From the NCBI GenBank assembly GCA_029876055.1, contig CM056875.1:3745001-3809000 (forward strand): 64,000 nt of DNA, read 5' to 3'. Under the pieces are notes generated by a model. The model was not told the origin of the DNA, ran no database searches, and saw only the letters and a program-made list of their open reading frames with translations. This stretch comes from Madurella fahalii (lineage: Eukaryota > Ascomycota > Sordariomycetes > Sordariales). This document shows, piece by piece, positions 45,305 to 56,076 of this stretch; the first letter of the stretch is position 1; each line of letters begins with the position of its first letter. Position numbers and translations under genes: made by a program.

Positions 45305-48300
45305 ATGGCCTCAGCACCACGGCCTGGCGATGAGTCGCCGATTGCACATTCGCCCACCGACACGCGGCGTCCCTCGCGAAGTGACGCCAACTTCCGGCAT
45401 GACGATCGCCTCGTTGACAGCCTCCAGCCGACAGATACGGTGCGGAGGCGGCCAGAAGGTGGGCATAGCGCTATAAGATGTTCCGCAGGCCCGCCATCTT
45501 GGCAGTCTGGGCAGAGCCTCTGCAGACTTGTTGTTTGGGAACCCCTCCAAGCTCGATGGCTAACCTCCCTCGCATGGCAGGTTCCGTGCACAGTCCCGTC
45601 GCAGGAAACGCCCCGCGGGCCGATGGAGACCAGTCCCCCGCCGCCGAAGCCTACATTACACGAACAAGCCAGGAAGCTACACGGTCGCCGATGGTGGGGT
45701 CCGATCGGGGCCGGGTGCGCCCGCGGAAGCCGGCAATGACGCGTCGCGCGTCTTCCAACATGCAAGCCCCTCATCGCGGCGAGGTTTTCTCGGTCGACGA
45801 TGGCATCGCCGAGGTCGAGGCTGATGCTGCCGAGCGCCAGCAGAGCTACACGGCGACAATACGGAGACGGGCCCTTGCCCCTCCGGCACTCTCGAGAGTC
45901 CACATTGCTCGCAACGAGGATGTCGCGGGGGAGCACCGGGAAGACCATACCGCCCAGGCCGAGGCTGGCACCGCAGATGAGGGCGGCGCAGACACGACAG
46001 GAGAGGACCATCACGATGACGGAGACCCGATGCACGACGACGGGGATGTCAGTGATGCCGAGAGCTTCACCTTGAAGGATCGCCAACAGGCCATCAACGA
46101 GACGCATCCCTTCGGTATCAGGTTGTGGAAGCCGGCTCTGTACAAGAAGAGCCGGTCGGTGCAAAAGACGGCAGAAGGCGACATCCACTCGTCGCCGGGC
46201 GGCCATGTCAGCAACTGGCTGCTGTTCTTCAACATCATCTGGACGCTTGCGTTTGGCTGGTGGATGGCTCTCATTGCCTTTGTCGGCGCCGTCATCTGCT
46301 TTCTCTTTGCTGCCACGCATAGCGGGCGAGAGTACGGCCGCGTCTTGTGGGGCCTGGCCGGATATCTCTTCTATCCCTTCGGCAAGTTCGTTCGGCTGGA
46401 ACAGCAGGAAGCCTACCTGGACGAGGACCAGGGCGAGGGCAGAAGTATAAGCGAGTATGAGCAGTGGCAGAGCGGTGACCTCGAGTACGGCCGTCTCTTC
46501 TTTGGGCCGGACACGAATCGCTCCATCATCGGGCGGTCCCGGAGGAGCCTCGACTCGGAACCTGACGAGACCGATAGTCTTCTGGGCAGAGGACGCGGCC
46601 ATGGCCCCGACGACCTCGATCTTCCCCGGATGAAGCGAAGGCTGTTTGGGCGTGGGCAGTGGAACATCGGCCGCGTGATCTTCTTCGCATTCTTCTATTT
46701 CCTGATCACGCCTTCTCTGTTCGCCGTCTCGGCCATCTGCTGGTTCCTGGTCTTCTGGATTCCCATGGGCAAAGTAACAATGCTTCTTTTCGACCATCTT
46801 CGGCGCCACCCGCTGGCTCTGTCCTTCGAGTCCGACATTGCCTCGGCTCGGGCACCGGCAGCACCTCACTCTTCCATCCTGGTCTGCACTTATCGGGCTG
46901 TTGGCCTCAAGTACTGGAAGTACACCATCGACGGGACCAACATCTTCCTCATCAACCTCCTGGCTATCGTGGGCTTTGTCGTCTTTGACTGGGTCGTGCT
47001 GGAGGGCATCTTGCACATGGACAACTTCCTCACGTCGTCGGCGTTCCTCTTTGTCGCAGGCCTCATGTCCATCATCCCGCTCGCCTACTTTATCGGCCAA
47101 GCTGTGGCTTCCATCTCGGCTCAGTCATCGATGGGCCTGGGCGCCGCCGTCAATGCGTTTTTCTCGACCCTTGTTGAGGTGTTCCTCTACTGCGTCGCGC
47201 TGAAGCAAGGCAAGGCTCAGCTCGTCGAGGGTAGCATCGTCGGAAGCATTTTCGCCGGTATCCTTTTCCTCCCGGGCTTGTCCATGTGTTGCGGGGCCAT
47301 CAAACGCAAGACGCAGCGATTCAACTCCAAGTCGGCCGGCGTGACTTCGACCATGCTATTGTTTGCAGTCATTGGCGCTTTTGGCCCGACCCTATTCTAT
47401 CAGATATACGGGACCCACGAGTTGACTTGCCAGGACTGCATCAATTTTGATAACCCCGATCGCGACGGAGGAGCTCTCCGTGACTGCCGTCGTTGCTACT
47501 TCTCTCAGGACCCCGCTATCAATGATCGCTTCTACCTTGAGGCGGTGCGTCCCTACTGCTATCTCGCCGCCACCATGTTATTCATGTCCTATGTCATCGG
47601 TCTCTGGTTCACGCTCCGCACGCATGCCGCCGTCATCTGGAACACCGATGCCGATGAGAAGAAGCATGACGATCACATCACCCCTCACCACACCCCTCGG
47701 CATCCGGCCAATCCCGCGATTGGTGATACCAGCGGCGCGGACATTCGGGATTCGCACTTGTACAAGCGCATCCTTGGCCAGTCCCTGCGCCAAGTCGGGC
47801 ATCACGCCCAACCAGATGAACAGATGAGGCACGGCTCAGAAGTTCCAGGGGGTGACGCCAACGGCACGCTTCATCTTGTCCCCCCAAAGCCGACAGGCTA
47901 CGGCAGCGAAACCCATGGCCCTAGCATCAGCATCCCCGGGTTCACCGATGCCGAGAATAACAACCTTGTTCACCAGGTTGCCGAGATTGCCGCAACCGCT
48001 GCCACAGTTGCCGCGAGAAACGTGCAAGGATCCAGACGAGCTCACCCGGCGTCGATCTCAACGCCAGCTCACCCGGCCGTCTCCAGCAGCCACGGGGGTT
48101 CAGCGCGTGGCAACGTTCTTCCGGGTTATGATGAGGTTGCCGAGCCGGCCGGTGCCCAGGCAGGAGGCGGCCATGGTCACGATGCACCGAACTGGGGCCG
48201 ACTCAAGAGCTCCATCATATTGATGGGCGCCACGGTACTCTACGCAATCATCGCCGAGATCCTCGTCGACACGGTCGATGTCGTGCTTGAGAGCTTCGAG

Positions 48301-48804
48301 ATCGACGAGAAGTTTCTCGGAATCACGCTGTTTGCGCTCGTGCCGAACACGACCGAGTTCCTCAACGCCATCTCGTTCGCCATGAACGGCAACATTGCCC
48401 TCTCGATGGAGATCGGCTCGGCCTACGCCCTGCAGGTCTGTCTGCTGCAGATACCCGCGCTGGTGCTCTTCTCGGCCGTCAACCCCCAGAGCGTGCCCGC
48501 CAAGGACATGGCGCGGTACACGTTCAGCCTGCTGTTCCCGCAGTGGGACATGGTGACGGTGATCCTGTGCGTGTTCCTGCTGAGCTACATGTACGGCGAG
48601 GGCAAGAGCAACTACTTCAAGGGCAGCATCTTGCTGCTCAGCTACTTGGTCGTCATCATCGGCTACTACTTTAGCGGCTTCGGGACCAGCCTCGACAGCC
48701 CGGACAGCGGCGTCAGTCGGTTTGATACCCTGGACGGCAACGGCCAGTGGATGAGTTATAGCTTCAAGACGGTTGGGAGACGCACGTCGGGCGTTGCGTT
48801 TTGA
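45305..48804 (+). CDS. Vnx1-type vacuolar cation/H+ antiporter (CaCA family)
   Basis: Member of the cation/Ca2+ exchanger superfamily closest in layout to yeast Vnx1, a low-affinity vacuolar Na+(K+)/H+ antiporter. Exon 1 is 45305-45458 (MASAPRPGDESP to RRRPE). A short intron with donor GTGGGC leads to exon 2, starting at 45506 (1150 aa) or 45515 (1147 aa); both keep frame. The N-terminus is a long hydrophilic, acidic and His-rich region to about residue 220, followed by KPALYKKSRSVQK. Multiple membrane helices follow. The two alpha-repeat motifs are GLGAAVNAFFSTLVEVFLYCVAL and, in the C-terminal half, LVPNTTEFLNAISFAMNGNIALS. A hydrophilic loop with HHTPRHP and Ala/His-rich sequence (about 740-930) separates the halves. 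Ion choice cannot be told from sequence. Confidence 0.85.
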
Positions 48805-50853
48805 GAAGGGGGCCTGGGGTGGTTTTTTTACGGCGTTTGGTGAATGAATGGCTTCGCTCGGCAGGTTTTTTTTTTTTTTTCTTGCCGCTTTTTGCAGATT
48901 GGTGTCTCGGCAATTTGTATAAACTGAAACATTGGGTCTTTTGTTACGGAATTGGTTGTAGGCTTCATGGTGGGCCCTTTTTTTTTTTTCTAGATCATCG
49001 CCTAGAGTAACAAGGTTAATTGGATGGGTCCCATGGGTGTTTTGTATGACCAGGGTGTCGTTGTATCGTTTGCTCCCATCGGGGGCAATGCTGCCGCCGT
49101 GACATCACTATCCGTAGTGAGTATATATGGTAGGCTCAACGCAATGGGGAGCCTGCCATGCTGCTTGGCTCCAGGGGAGGCCGGCGCGGGGTGGTAATTT
49201 TTTTGATTTGTTCCACCCGATGGTTTCTGTTCGAGTAATCCGTTTTCTTTACCTACTTCAGGTAGATACGTAGTGCCGCTAAGGCTCGGCGGACGGCGCG
49301 GTTGGTAAATTTGAGCTCCGTCCACTCGACGTTCCTGTTCGAGTACCTCGTTGCAAATAGGGTACGCTTATTGATGGGCCGCAGACGGACAGAAATGTTA
49401 TGTGAGAGGGAAACACACGGCTATGTGTTACACGGAGATTGTTGGGCTGGCATAGGGCATAGGGCGTAGGGCATAGTGCTTCTATTTGAATTGTGAATTG
49501 CCGTCCCTGCGGATTGACTTGTAGCCCCCTTCTTTCTGACGAAAACCAAAGGGGGGTGTTGGTTATGCGGTCGGCGGATGTGGAACTCCTCCGTTAACAG
49601 CACCCAGGTTGCTGGCGTCTATTCTGTACCCCCTTGCCAGCGAAAAAAAGAATTCCGGCTTTCCCGTCCTTTTTGTTGGTACCGTGGCATCCCTTCTTAC
49701 AGCTGGTATATATATATATATAGCCTTGGGATCGACACGGCCGCCCGAAAAGAGTAAATGCCGGTGAAAATCTTTCTGGGCAAGGGGTATGGTGGTGGGC
49801 TGGTCGATTCAGGCAGAATACAAGATCTTTTTTTTTTCTTTCTTTCTCTTTTTTGTCAGTTATTTTTTTTTCTCTCAGAGACAGGGGATGATGACGCTGG
49901 GAAGCCGGGGGGCTTGCTTCTATCTACCAGCCCGCACGTGTCATTTCGCCCAGCTTCATATATAGTACGGCAGCAACGCGTACTGCGTGCTCCGGGCCAA
50001 TCGCTTTTCAGCAGCCGCGGAAGGCACCGAGAATTACCAAAGTGCCGTTTGTTCGCGCTGAGGCTTGGCGGAGAATTCGTTGCCTCAATCAATTTGTTTC
50101 TGGTCGTGTGTGGTTCTCCCCCCAGAACCCAAAGCTGTGATTCTACCTGTAGCATCTGAGGAACGACTACCGCTCTGGACTATATATTGCTGGCCCCCAA
50201 TAGCCAACCACGGCAGTCGGAGACGTCCAGTGGATAGGCTGCAGAAGTGTGGGGGACAGTCCAACGCAATATCGCAACATGTGGGTATATACACCTCTGC
50301 TCCCCTTGGCGACGCCAAACTAGGAAGGAGACTGGTGGAAACGCCAGCGACCACGAGGGGGCCAATAATCAATATTACCATTTTGTATCAGGGACTGATC
50401 ATCTGGAACGAGGAAATTCCGACGGGATAGTACCACTAAGCTCGACTGAATACAACTGGGTTTATGTGATGCTGCTGGAAAAAAAGAAAGAAAAAAAAGG
50501 GGGAGGAGGTGGACGACAATGATGGCTCGAGTACGGTACAATGGTAAAACAAGAAGAATTTAACGTCGGACTAGCAGCTCTGCTTGGCAATCTGTAGCAT
50601 CGCAAAATCCCCCCCGCGAAGAGATCAAGGATGAAAGAACGGCAAACAGGCGGTTTCGTAGGTCTGCCAGTCAGCAGGCGGGAGAACCAGGGCTCCGTGC
50701 AGCCCTTTCCTCTAGTAGAAGGCTTTCTCCTCCAACAAACGGGGACGAGCAGTCTCTCTTTTTTTTCTTTCTTTCTCCCTCCCAGAATCGCCCCCCCAGA
50801 AATGTCTTGTCTGGTCGGGTGGACGACCCAAACAAGTGCCAGAACGACACGCT
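48805..50853. other. 2-kb intergenic, convergent 3' ends
   Basis: Between the antiporter and the DUF1996 gene. T runs at 48867-48880 and 48979-48990, a (TA)8 repeat at 49707-49722 and further T-rich tracts at 49830-49872. No gene. Confidence 0.45.
49707..49722. repeat. (TA)8 microsatellite
   Basis: Eight perfect TA units in intergenic DNA. Confidence 0.95.
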
Positions 50854-52237
50854 TTAAGCCTTGATGGCCATCTCGCCCATGGGCATGGCCTTGAGCCCTA
50901 TTGTCGCAATGGATTAGCACTTGTTTTTCTCTGCCTTTTTTTTTTTTTTTTTTTCCCTTCCTGCCGTCTGTACAGCAGCTAGGAGATGGAGACTTACAGC
51001 CATCGACGGGCTCGGGGGCCTGTTGCTTGATGGTGCAGGCGTTGTACTTCTCGGGCGGCTGGTACGTGAGACCGGCGGCGGGGCAGTCGCGGTTCAGGTT
51101 GCAGCCGCTGTCCATGGCCCTCTGGAGAGAGTCACCCTTCCAGCCAAAGACGTAGTCACCGTGGGCGGCAGAGCCACTAGTTCATCGTTAGCAATTCTGG
51201 GTGCGGGTTTTTTTCCTACAACGTTCGGGGAGGGCATACCCAAGGTTCATGCTGTACATGAAGGCCGGGCCGGAGTCGGGCCAGATGCTCTTGTCGGTGA
51301 ACGTGGACACGTTCCACATGAGCTCGTACATGACTTGCGGGAGCTTGACGGGGTGAGTCGACGGGCAAGCGCCGCCACCGTTAGCACCGGAGCCCTGGCC
51401 GTAAGCGACGTGCGACTTGTGGTCGGGAGAGTCGAGGTTCCTGCCATCCCAGCATCTGTTTTTTTTTTTCAAACAAGACAAAGTTAGCGCTTGTTTACCT
51501 CACGGCAAGCCACTTTCTGCTCAAGTTTGCGTGAATGGAGAGCGGGAAAGGAATGCATACGCAGGGAAGATGATGGTCTGGCGGATCATCTTGCAGCGAG
51601 TCTCCTGGGGGATGCCGACGGTGTCGGAACCAGTGCAAGGAGCACCGCCCACAAAGTTGTTGTCGTTTGTCGATAGCCAGCAGCGGTGGCAGATGTTGCC
51701 CCTGGAAACCTGGCTGTCGTCCGTGTTCGCCGCGTTGCCTGCAAGCATACGGAAACCCTAAGTTCGTGTCAGCCACAACCGCCCGGCTCTGCGAGAGGGG
51801 TTGGAGGGGTGAGGGCATACAGGCTTGAACGCCGTGACTCTGCCAGCGGGAATGTAGTAGACGTCGAGACCGCCCTTGTTGATGAGCTGGCCCTGGGGGC
51901 CGCCGTTGCCGACCTGGGGCACGCGATGATAGCTGCCGTTCTTGGCCTTGAAGAACATGACGGCGGTCCAGTAGTTGGACAGATCCTGGACGAAACTGCA
52001 CGAGGTGCAGGTCGACCGCTCGGCGAGATCATATTCGACGGGCGTCATGGTGAGGTTGAAGGAGTTGCCGCCCACGATCTGGTGAAGATGGGGGGTGTAC
52101 CGGACGCCCGGGTTGACCAGGGGGTCGACTCGGTCGACGACCAGCTGCGAGCAGGCGAACCGCAGCATGTTGAACTGCGCAGTAGCGCCGTTGGCCAACA
52201 GCGCAACGGCTGCGGCAAGGGAAGCCCACTGATGCAT
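50854..52237 (-). CDS. Secreted DUF1996 protein
   Basis: Secreted protein of unknown biochemical function; DUF1996 proteins are widespread in fungi. Five exons: 52237-51821, 51757-51561, 51455-51240, 51176-50998 and 50897-50854, giving 350 aa. The signal peptide is MHQWASLAAAVALLANGATA. The domain runs through the rest: FACSQLVVDRVDPLVNPG, HLHQIVGGNSFN, CSFVQDLSNYWTAVMFFKA and YYIPAGRVTAFKP. Later exons give GFRMLAGN, IIFPACWDGRNLDSPDHKSHVAY and HPVKLPQVMYELMWN. The end is HGDYVFGWKGDSLQRA and CNLNRDCPAAG. The last exon encodes only 14 residues (WLKAMPMGEMAIKA). Every intron junction restores a conserved stretch. Donors are GTATGC, GTATGC, GTATGC and GTAAGT, and the acceptors of introns 2 and 4 follow long pyrimidine tracts. 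Conserved His and Asp in the N-terminal part hint at metal or ligand binding, but that is speculation. Confidence 0.88.
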
Positions 52238-54978
52238 CTTTTGAGTGAGTGGCGCGCGCCGGAGCTCTCGCTTTTTCTCTTGCTTCTCTTTCTTTCCCTT
52301 CTCTTTTGACTTTCGTCTGGCGAGACGATCTGGGTCTGCTCGTCGAGGAGTGCTGACCGGAAGCGAACTGGGAGTTGCTCGGTATGGGAAAAGAACGAAC
52401 TCGTTGAGAAACAGAAAGGGAAAGGACCGCGAGAACCAGGGCCGACGAGATGGCTGACGTCGTACCGCACACTTATACATGGCGTTTCGCGCCTCGCCCC
52501 GCCTTTGCCCCTTTCCCTCATTCTAGCCCCGGCCACGGCGACGACCCGGTCAACCAAGGTTCAGCACCTTTCAGGCGCCCGGCAACTACTAACTGCCGAT
52601 GCTACGGAACAAGTTCGAAGTTCTTCTGTCATTTGGGTATAATATGAATGATTGGTGGGTGGCCGCTCCAGCCGTTATTGGGGTGTCTTGCCGCATTCGT
52701 CGACAATTGCCGGAGCTCCGGGGATGGCTGCTTTGCCCTGGGCGCGTGCGAATAAGGTACGCGCCCCCCTCCCATTGAGCCTCCCGGGTAAAAGCAGCCC
52801 CATCCAACCCCATACGCCCAATATCCCCCAGTTATTGCACGAGGTCACGCTGCTCGCCCACCGCTCCCCTCGCTTCGGGCTGTGGACACGCCTGATTAAT
52901 CAAGGGGGCCCGCGGCGGCAAAGCCAGGCCAAGTGACGTATAGGCAGGCGCCCAGCTAGCTATTATTGGGTCCCGAAAACGTGGAGCAAAAAGCAGCCGG
53001 GGCCTGGGGTGTGTGTGTGTGTGTCTCTCTGGGGAAGCCGTTTCGTGGAGAGATGATCGCCCGCCGCCCGCCTGTGGGGTTTTGAGGGTGACAATGCCAC
53101 GCCAAACTTCACCCGCTGTCATGATTGCTGTGGGCTGCTACCATCCTTTTCGGGCCTTCCAAGCATATGGCCAATCAAGACGACAGTGGTTCGGGCGGCA
53201 AGTGGCAAGGCGACAGCCGACAACCGAGAGCCAAACAGAGGCAACACAGCCCAGACCCTTGGTGTTCTCGCTCCCTACACGGGCATCCTCATGCTCTGTG
53301 TTGTCGACAGATGCCGGAGTGCCCATTTTTTGATGCTATTCTATGTGAGGCTTGGTCCTATTACGACAAGGCAGCAACGGCTGATCATGGAAACATCAGG
53401 TAGCTGGTCGAAAGATCACCATATGCGGTATCCCGGCATGGTTTGAATAATTCTACTTGGCCTTGGAAGCAGGCGCCTGCTGGCCCGAAGCATCTGGGAT
53501 TCTTGGGAATCCCCTTTCGATCGTTCCTGCTACTAGTCGATTGCATCATTCCTGCTTGGTGCCTCATGGGTACTAGTCAACAGCAGCGCTGGAACAGCAT
53601 ATTACATGCCCCGGCTGTCGTCATCTAAAGAGTAGATACTACCTACTAGTACACGTCTGAGAACTCCGCAGCGTTCTAGAATGGCCCGAATTCCCCCAGA
53701 CATTACCCTGGAGCCTGGTGACATGGTTCTGTTGCTCGCAGTTTGTGTTTATTCTCGGTTGTTCGGAAGCGCCGCTGCGATCTCTGGGAACTTGCATTCC
53801 GCGCACGCTCAGGGTGTCAGCCCAATATAGTGCCCATGACCGGCATCTGATGGGCTTGCACAGAGAAACGACAAGTAGGAGAAGATCTTCGGCTTCTCCT
53901 CACGAATGCTCGACCGGGTCTGGAGATGCCCACGTGGCAGCGCCCCCCCCCTGGGCCAGCGCCAGACTCCCCAGGATGCAGATCCAACCCGCAACCCGGC
54001 ACCCTGCTTTACCCGCCCAATCTAATCAATCCATCAGCCACACCCAGATATGGTCTGCTCGATCACATCCTGTGAGTCTCATAATCAAGACAGATTCGGC
54101 ATTTTGTTCCGCCCGCTCTGACACGAGACGTAGACGAGACGAGATGCTTCTGCCATAGAGCTTTCTTTTTCTTTTTCTTTTCTTTCTCCTTTTTTTCCTT
54201 TTTTTTTCTTTTTTTTTTTTCCTTCCTTTGCGTTCCATGTTGACTAACATAGACACTTGGGGCTAAACACACCTCCGGCCATCTGCTCCTGAAGGTAGGT
54301 GCCGTGCGGGCTCGATTGTCTTCAAAGCTCTGTGGATGTTGATGACGTTTTCAAAAATATGGATGAGCCGGAAAAGGCCACTTGTAGGCGTAATGGACAG
54401 CAACTTGTTCTTCGGCCGCTCTGGAAGCGGGATGTGCCTTATTTTTTCATAAACGCACGGTTCGAACAACATCGGCCTATGACGGAATGGCTCGGATTTG
54501 ATCATTACTATAAATCCGATTCAGCACGGCTAAGCTGTGTGGGCGGCTGGCCATGTGGTGAATGGTAGTGGAGGGATCCCTCCGGCAGCCGTCCTGCGAG
54601 GAGCTCGTGGAGAGTGGGCCAACTGCTGCAGGTGCAGGGAAGGGGTGGCTTTGGAGCTGCCCTCGGCCCAACCGAAGCTCGGAGGGGTGAAAATGGTGTG
54701 GCAACCCGTGGCCGGAACCCACCAAACCAACCCGGTTTCTGACCGACTTGGTTCCAAGCCCAACCCGCCTAGAGCGGCCTCAGCCAAAGGCGCATACTAC
54801 CACCTTAGCTATCGTGGCTTGCCACCACTGACAGCTTTCTCAGTCGTCTCGAGTCCGACGAGCCGTCCTACTCGCGCCACCCATACCAACACAGCCAGTT
54901 GATCAGGGTGTTGCTGTCCGGTATCGGGACCGACGACAACTGTTTGTCGTCGACCCAGCCCCCCGACCTCACTCACTC
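52238..54978. other. 2.7-kb intergenic divergent region
   Basis: Between the DUF1996 gene (-) and the nucleotidase (+). A (TG)n stretch is at about 53010-53023 and a 70-base polypyrimidine tract, mostly T, at 54161-54230. Open frames are short and unconvincing. Confidence 0.45.
54161..54230 (+). repeat. T-rich polypyrimidine tract
   Basis: TTTC-type units grading into pure T runs. Such tracts are common in fungal promoters. Confidence 0.9.
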
Positions 54979-56076
54979 ATGGAGAGCCCGTACCGCCACG
55001 AGCTCGAGGTTGCCATCCGGGCGGCTCAATCGGCGGCTCATATTAGCCGCCTTGCCCTTTCCGCGGCCCAAGCCGGCGAGCATGCGGGGACCTTTGACGT
55101 GGTCAAGGACGATCTGAGTCCCGTCACCGTCGCCGACTTTGCTATCCAGGCCCTGCTCACCCGTTCTCTCCGCGACGTCTTCCCAAGAGACGGGTTTGTG
55201 GGCGAGGAGTCGGCCGACGAGCTGAGACAGAATCCAAAGCTGTCGTCCCGTGTGCTCGCCATCCTTGGGCAGGGCCTCGGCGATCCGTCCCGGTTCCCCG
55301 ATGCTGAGGACCTGTGCGAGGTAATTGATTCTTGCACCACGTCTAGCCCGAGCGGCGCCGACTCCGCGTCGGGGAGGGTCTGGATCTTTGATCCCATCGA
55401 TGGCACAAAGACTTTCATCCGCCGCGAGCAATACGCCATCAACATCGCCCTGCTCGACCACGGCCGCCAGCTCCTCAGCGTCGTGGCCTGCCCGCTTCTC
55501 TCCGCGGACGCCACAGCTCCGGTGACCGATGCTTCCACCGACCCGACCGGGACGGGATGCATCTTGTACGCCGTCCGGGGACATGGCGCCTATGTCAGGC
55601 CGCTGCCCGGGGACCCCGGTAAGGTAGAGTCGCGGAGGCTCGAGCGCCACGCAGACAACGTCTCTCTCGACCATCTCCGCTGCGTCACCTGTTGGGCTCA
55701 GCTAGACTCGGGCGTGTCCGACGTCCACGAGGCCGTAGCAGAAAAGCTGAATGTGCCATTCCCGGGCTGCGATCTGCTCGGGTGGGTGCCCCGATGGGCA
55801 GTCATCTCCCTGGGGCTCGCCAATGTCACCGTGTGGGTGTATAAGAAGCGGGACCGATATGCAAAGATATGGGACCACGCGGGCGCCATGCTGCTCTTTG
55901 AAGAAGTGGGAGGCGTCATCACCGATGTCCACGGGAAGCCAATCGATTTGAGCTCAGGCAGAAAGCTCAACGCGAACTTCGGCTTCGTGGCAGCCCCGAG
56001 GAACCTCCATCATATAGTGCTGAGGACGGTCCAAGATGTCTTAAGAGAGCAGGGAAAAGAGGAGCTTCTACTTTAA
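54979..56076 (+). CDS. 3'(2'),5'-bisphosphate nucleotidase family protein (HAL2/MET22 type)
   Basis: Li+-sensitive Mg-dependent phosphatase family that hydrolyses PAP to AMP in sulfate assimilation; related members act on inositol phosphates. Single exon, 365 aa. Metal-site motifs are present: GEES (Gly75-Glu76-Glu77), DPIDGTKTF (Asp138, Asp141) and WDHAGAMLLFEEVGG (Asp299). The start MESPYRHELEVAI fits the first helix of the family, and DDLSPVTVADFAIQALL is the usual N-terminal segment. KTFIRREQYAINIALLDHG matches the stretch after the metal site. It differs from a canonical HAL2 by an insertion after LLSADATAP (TDASTDPTGTG), so it may be a paralogue with altered substrate use. No operon-like neighbours. 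Confidence 0.9.
   Translation: MESPYRHELEVAIRAAQSAAHISRLALSAAQAGEHAGTFDVVKDDLSPVTVADFAIQALLTRSLRDVFPRDGFVGEESADELRQNPKLSSRVLAILGQGLGDPSRFPDAEDLCEVIDSCTTSSPSGADSASGRVWIFDPIDGTKTFIRREQYAINIALLDHGRQLLSVVACPLLSADATAPVTDASTDPTGTGCILYAVRGHGAYVRPLPGDPGKVESRRLERHADNVSLDHLRCVTCWAQLDSGVSDVHEAVAEKLNVPFPGCDLLGWVPRWAVISLGLANVTVWVYKKRDRYAKIWDHAGAMLLFEEVGGVITDVHGKPIDLSSGRKLNANFGFVAAPRNLHHIVLRTVQDVLREQGKEELLL

Noticed and set aside
45277..47100. 607-codon minus-strand open frame opposite the antiporter
   Set aside because: Antisense shadow of a well-supported membrane protein.
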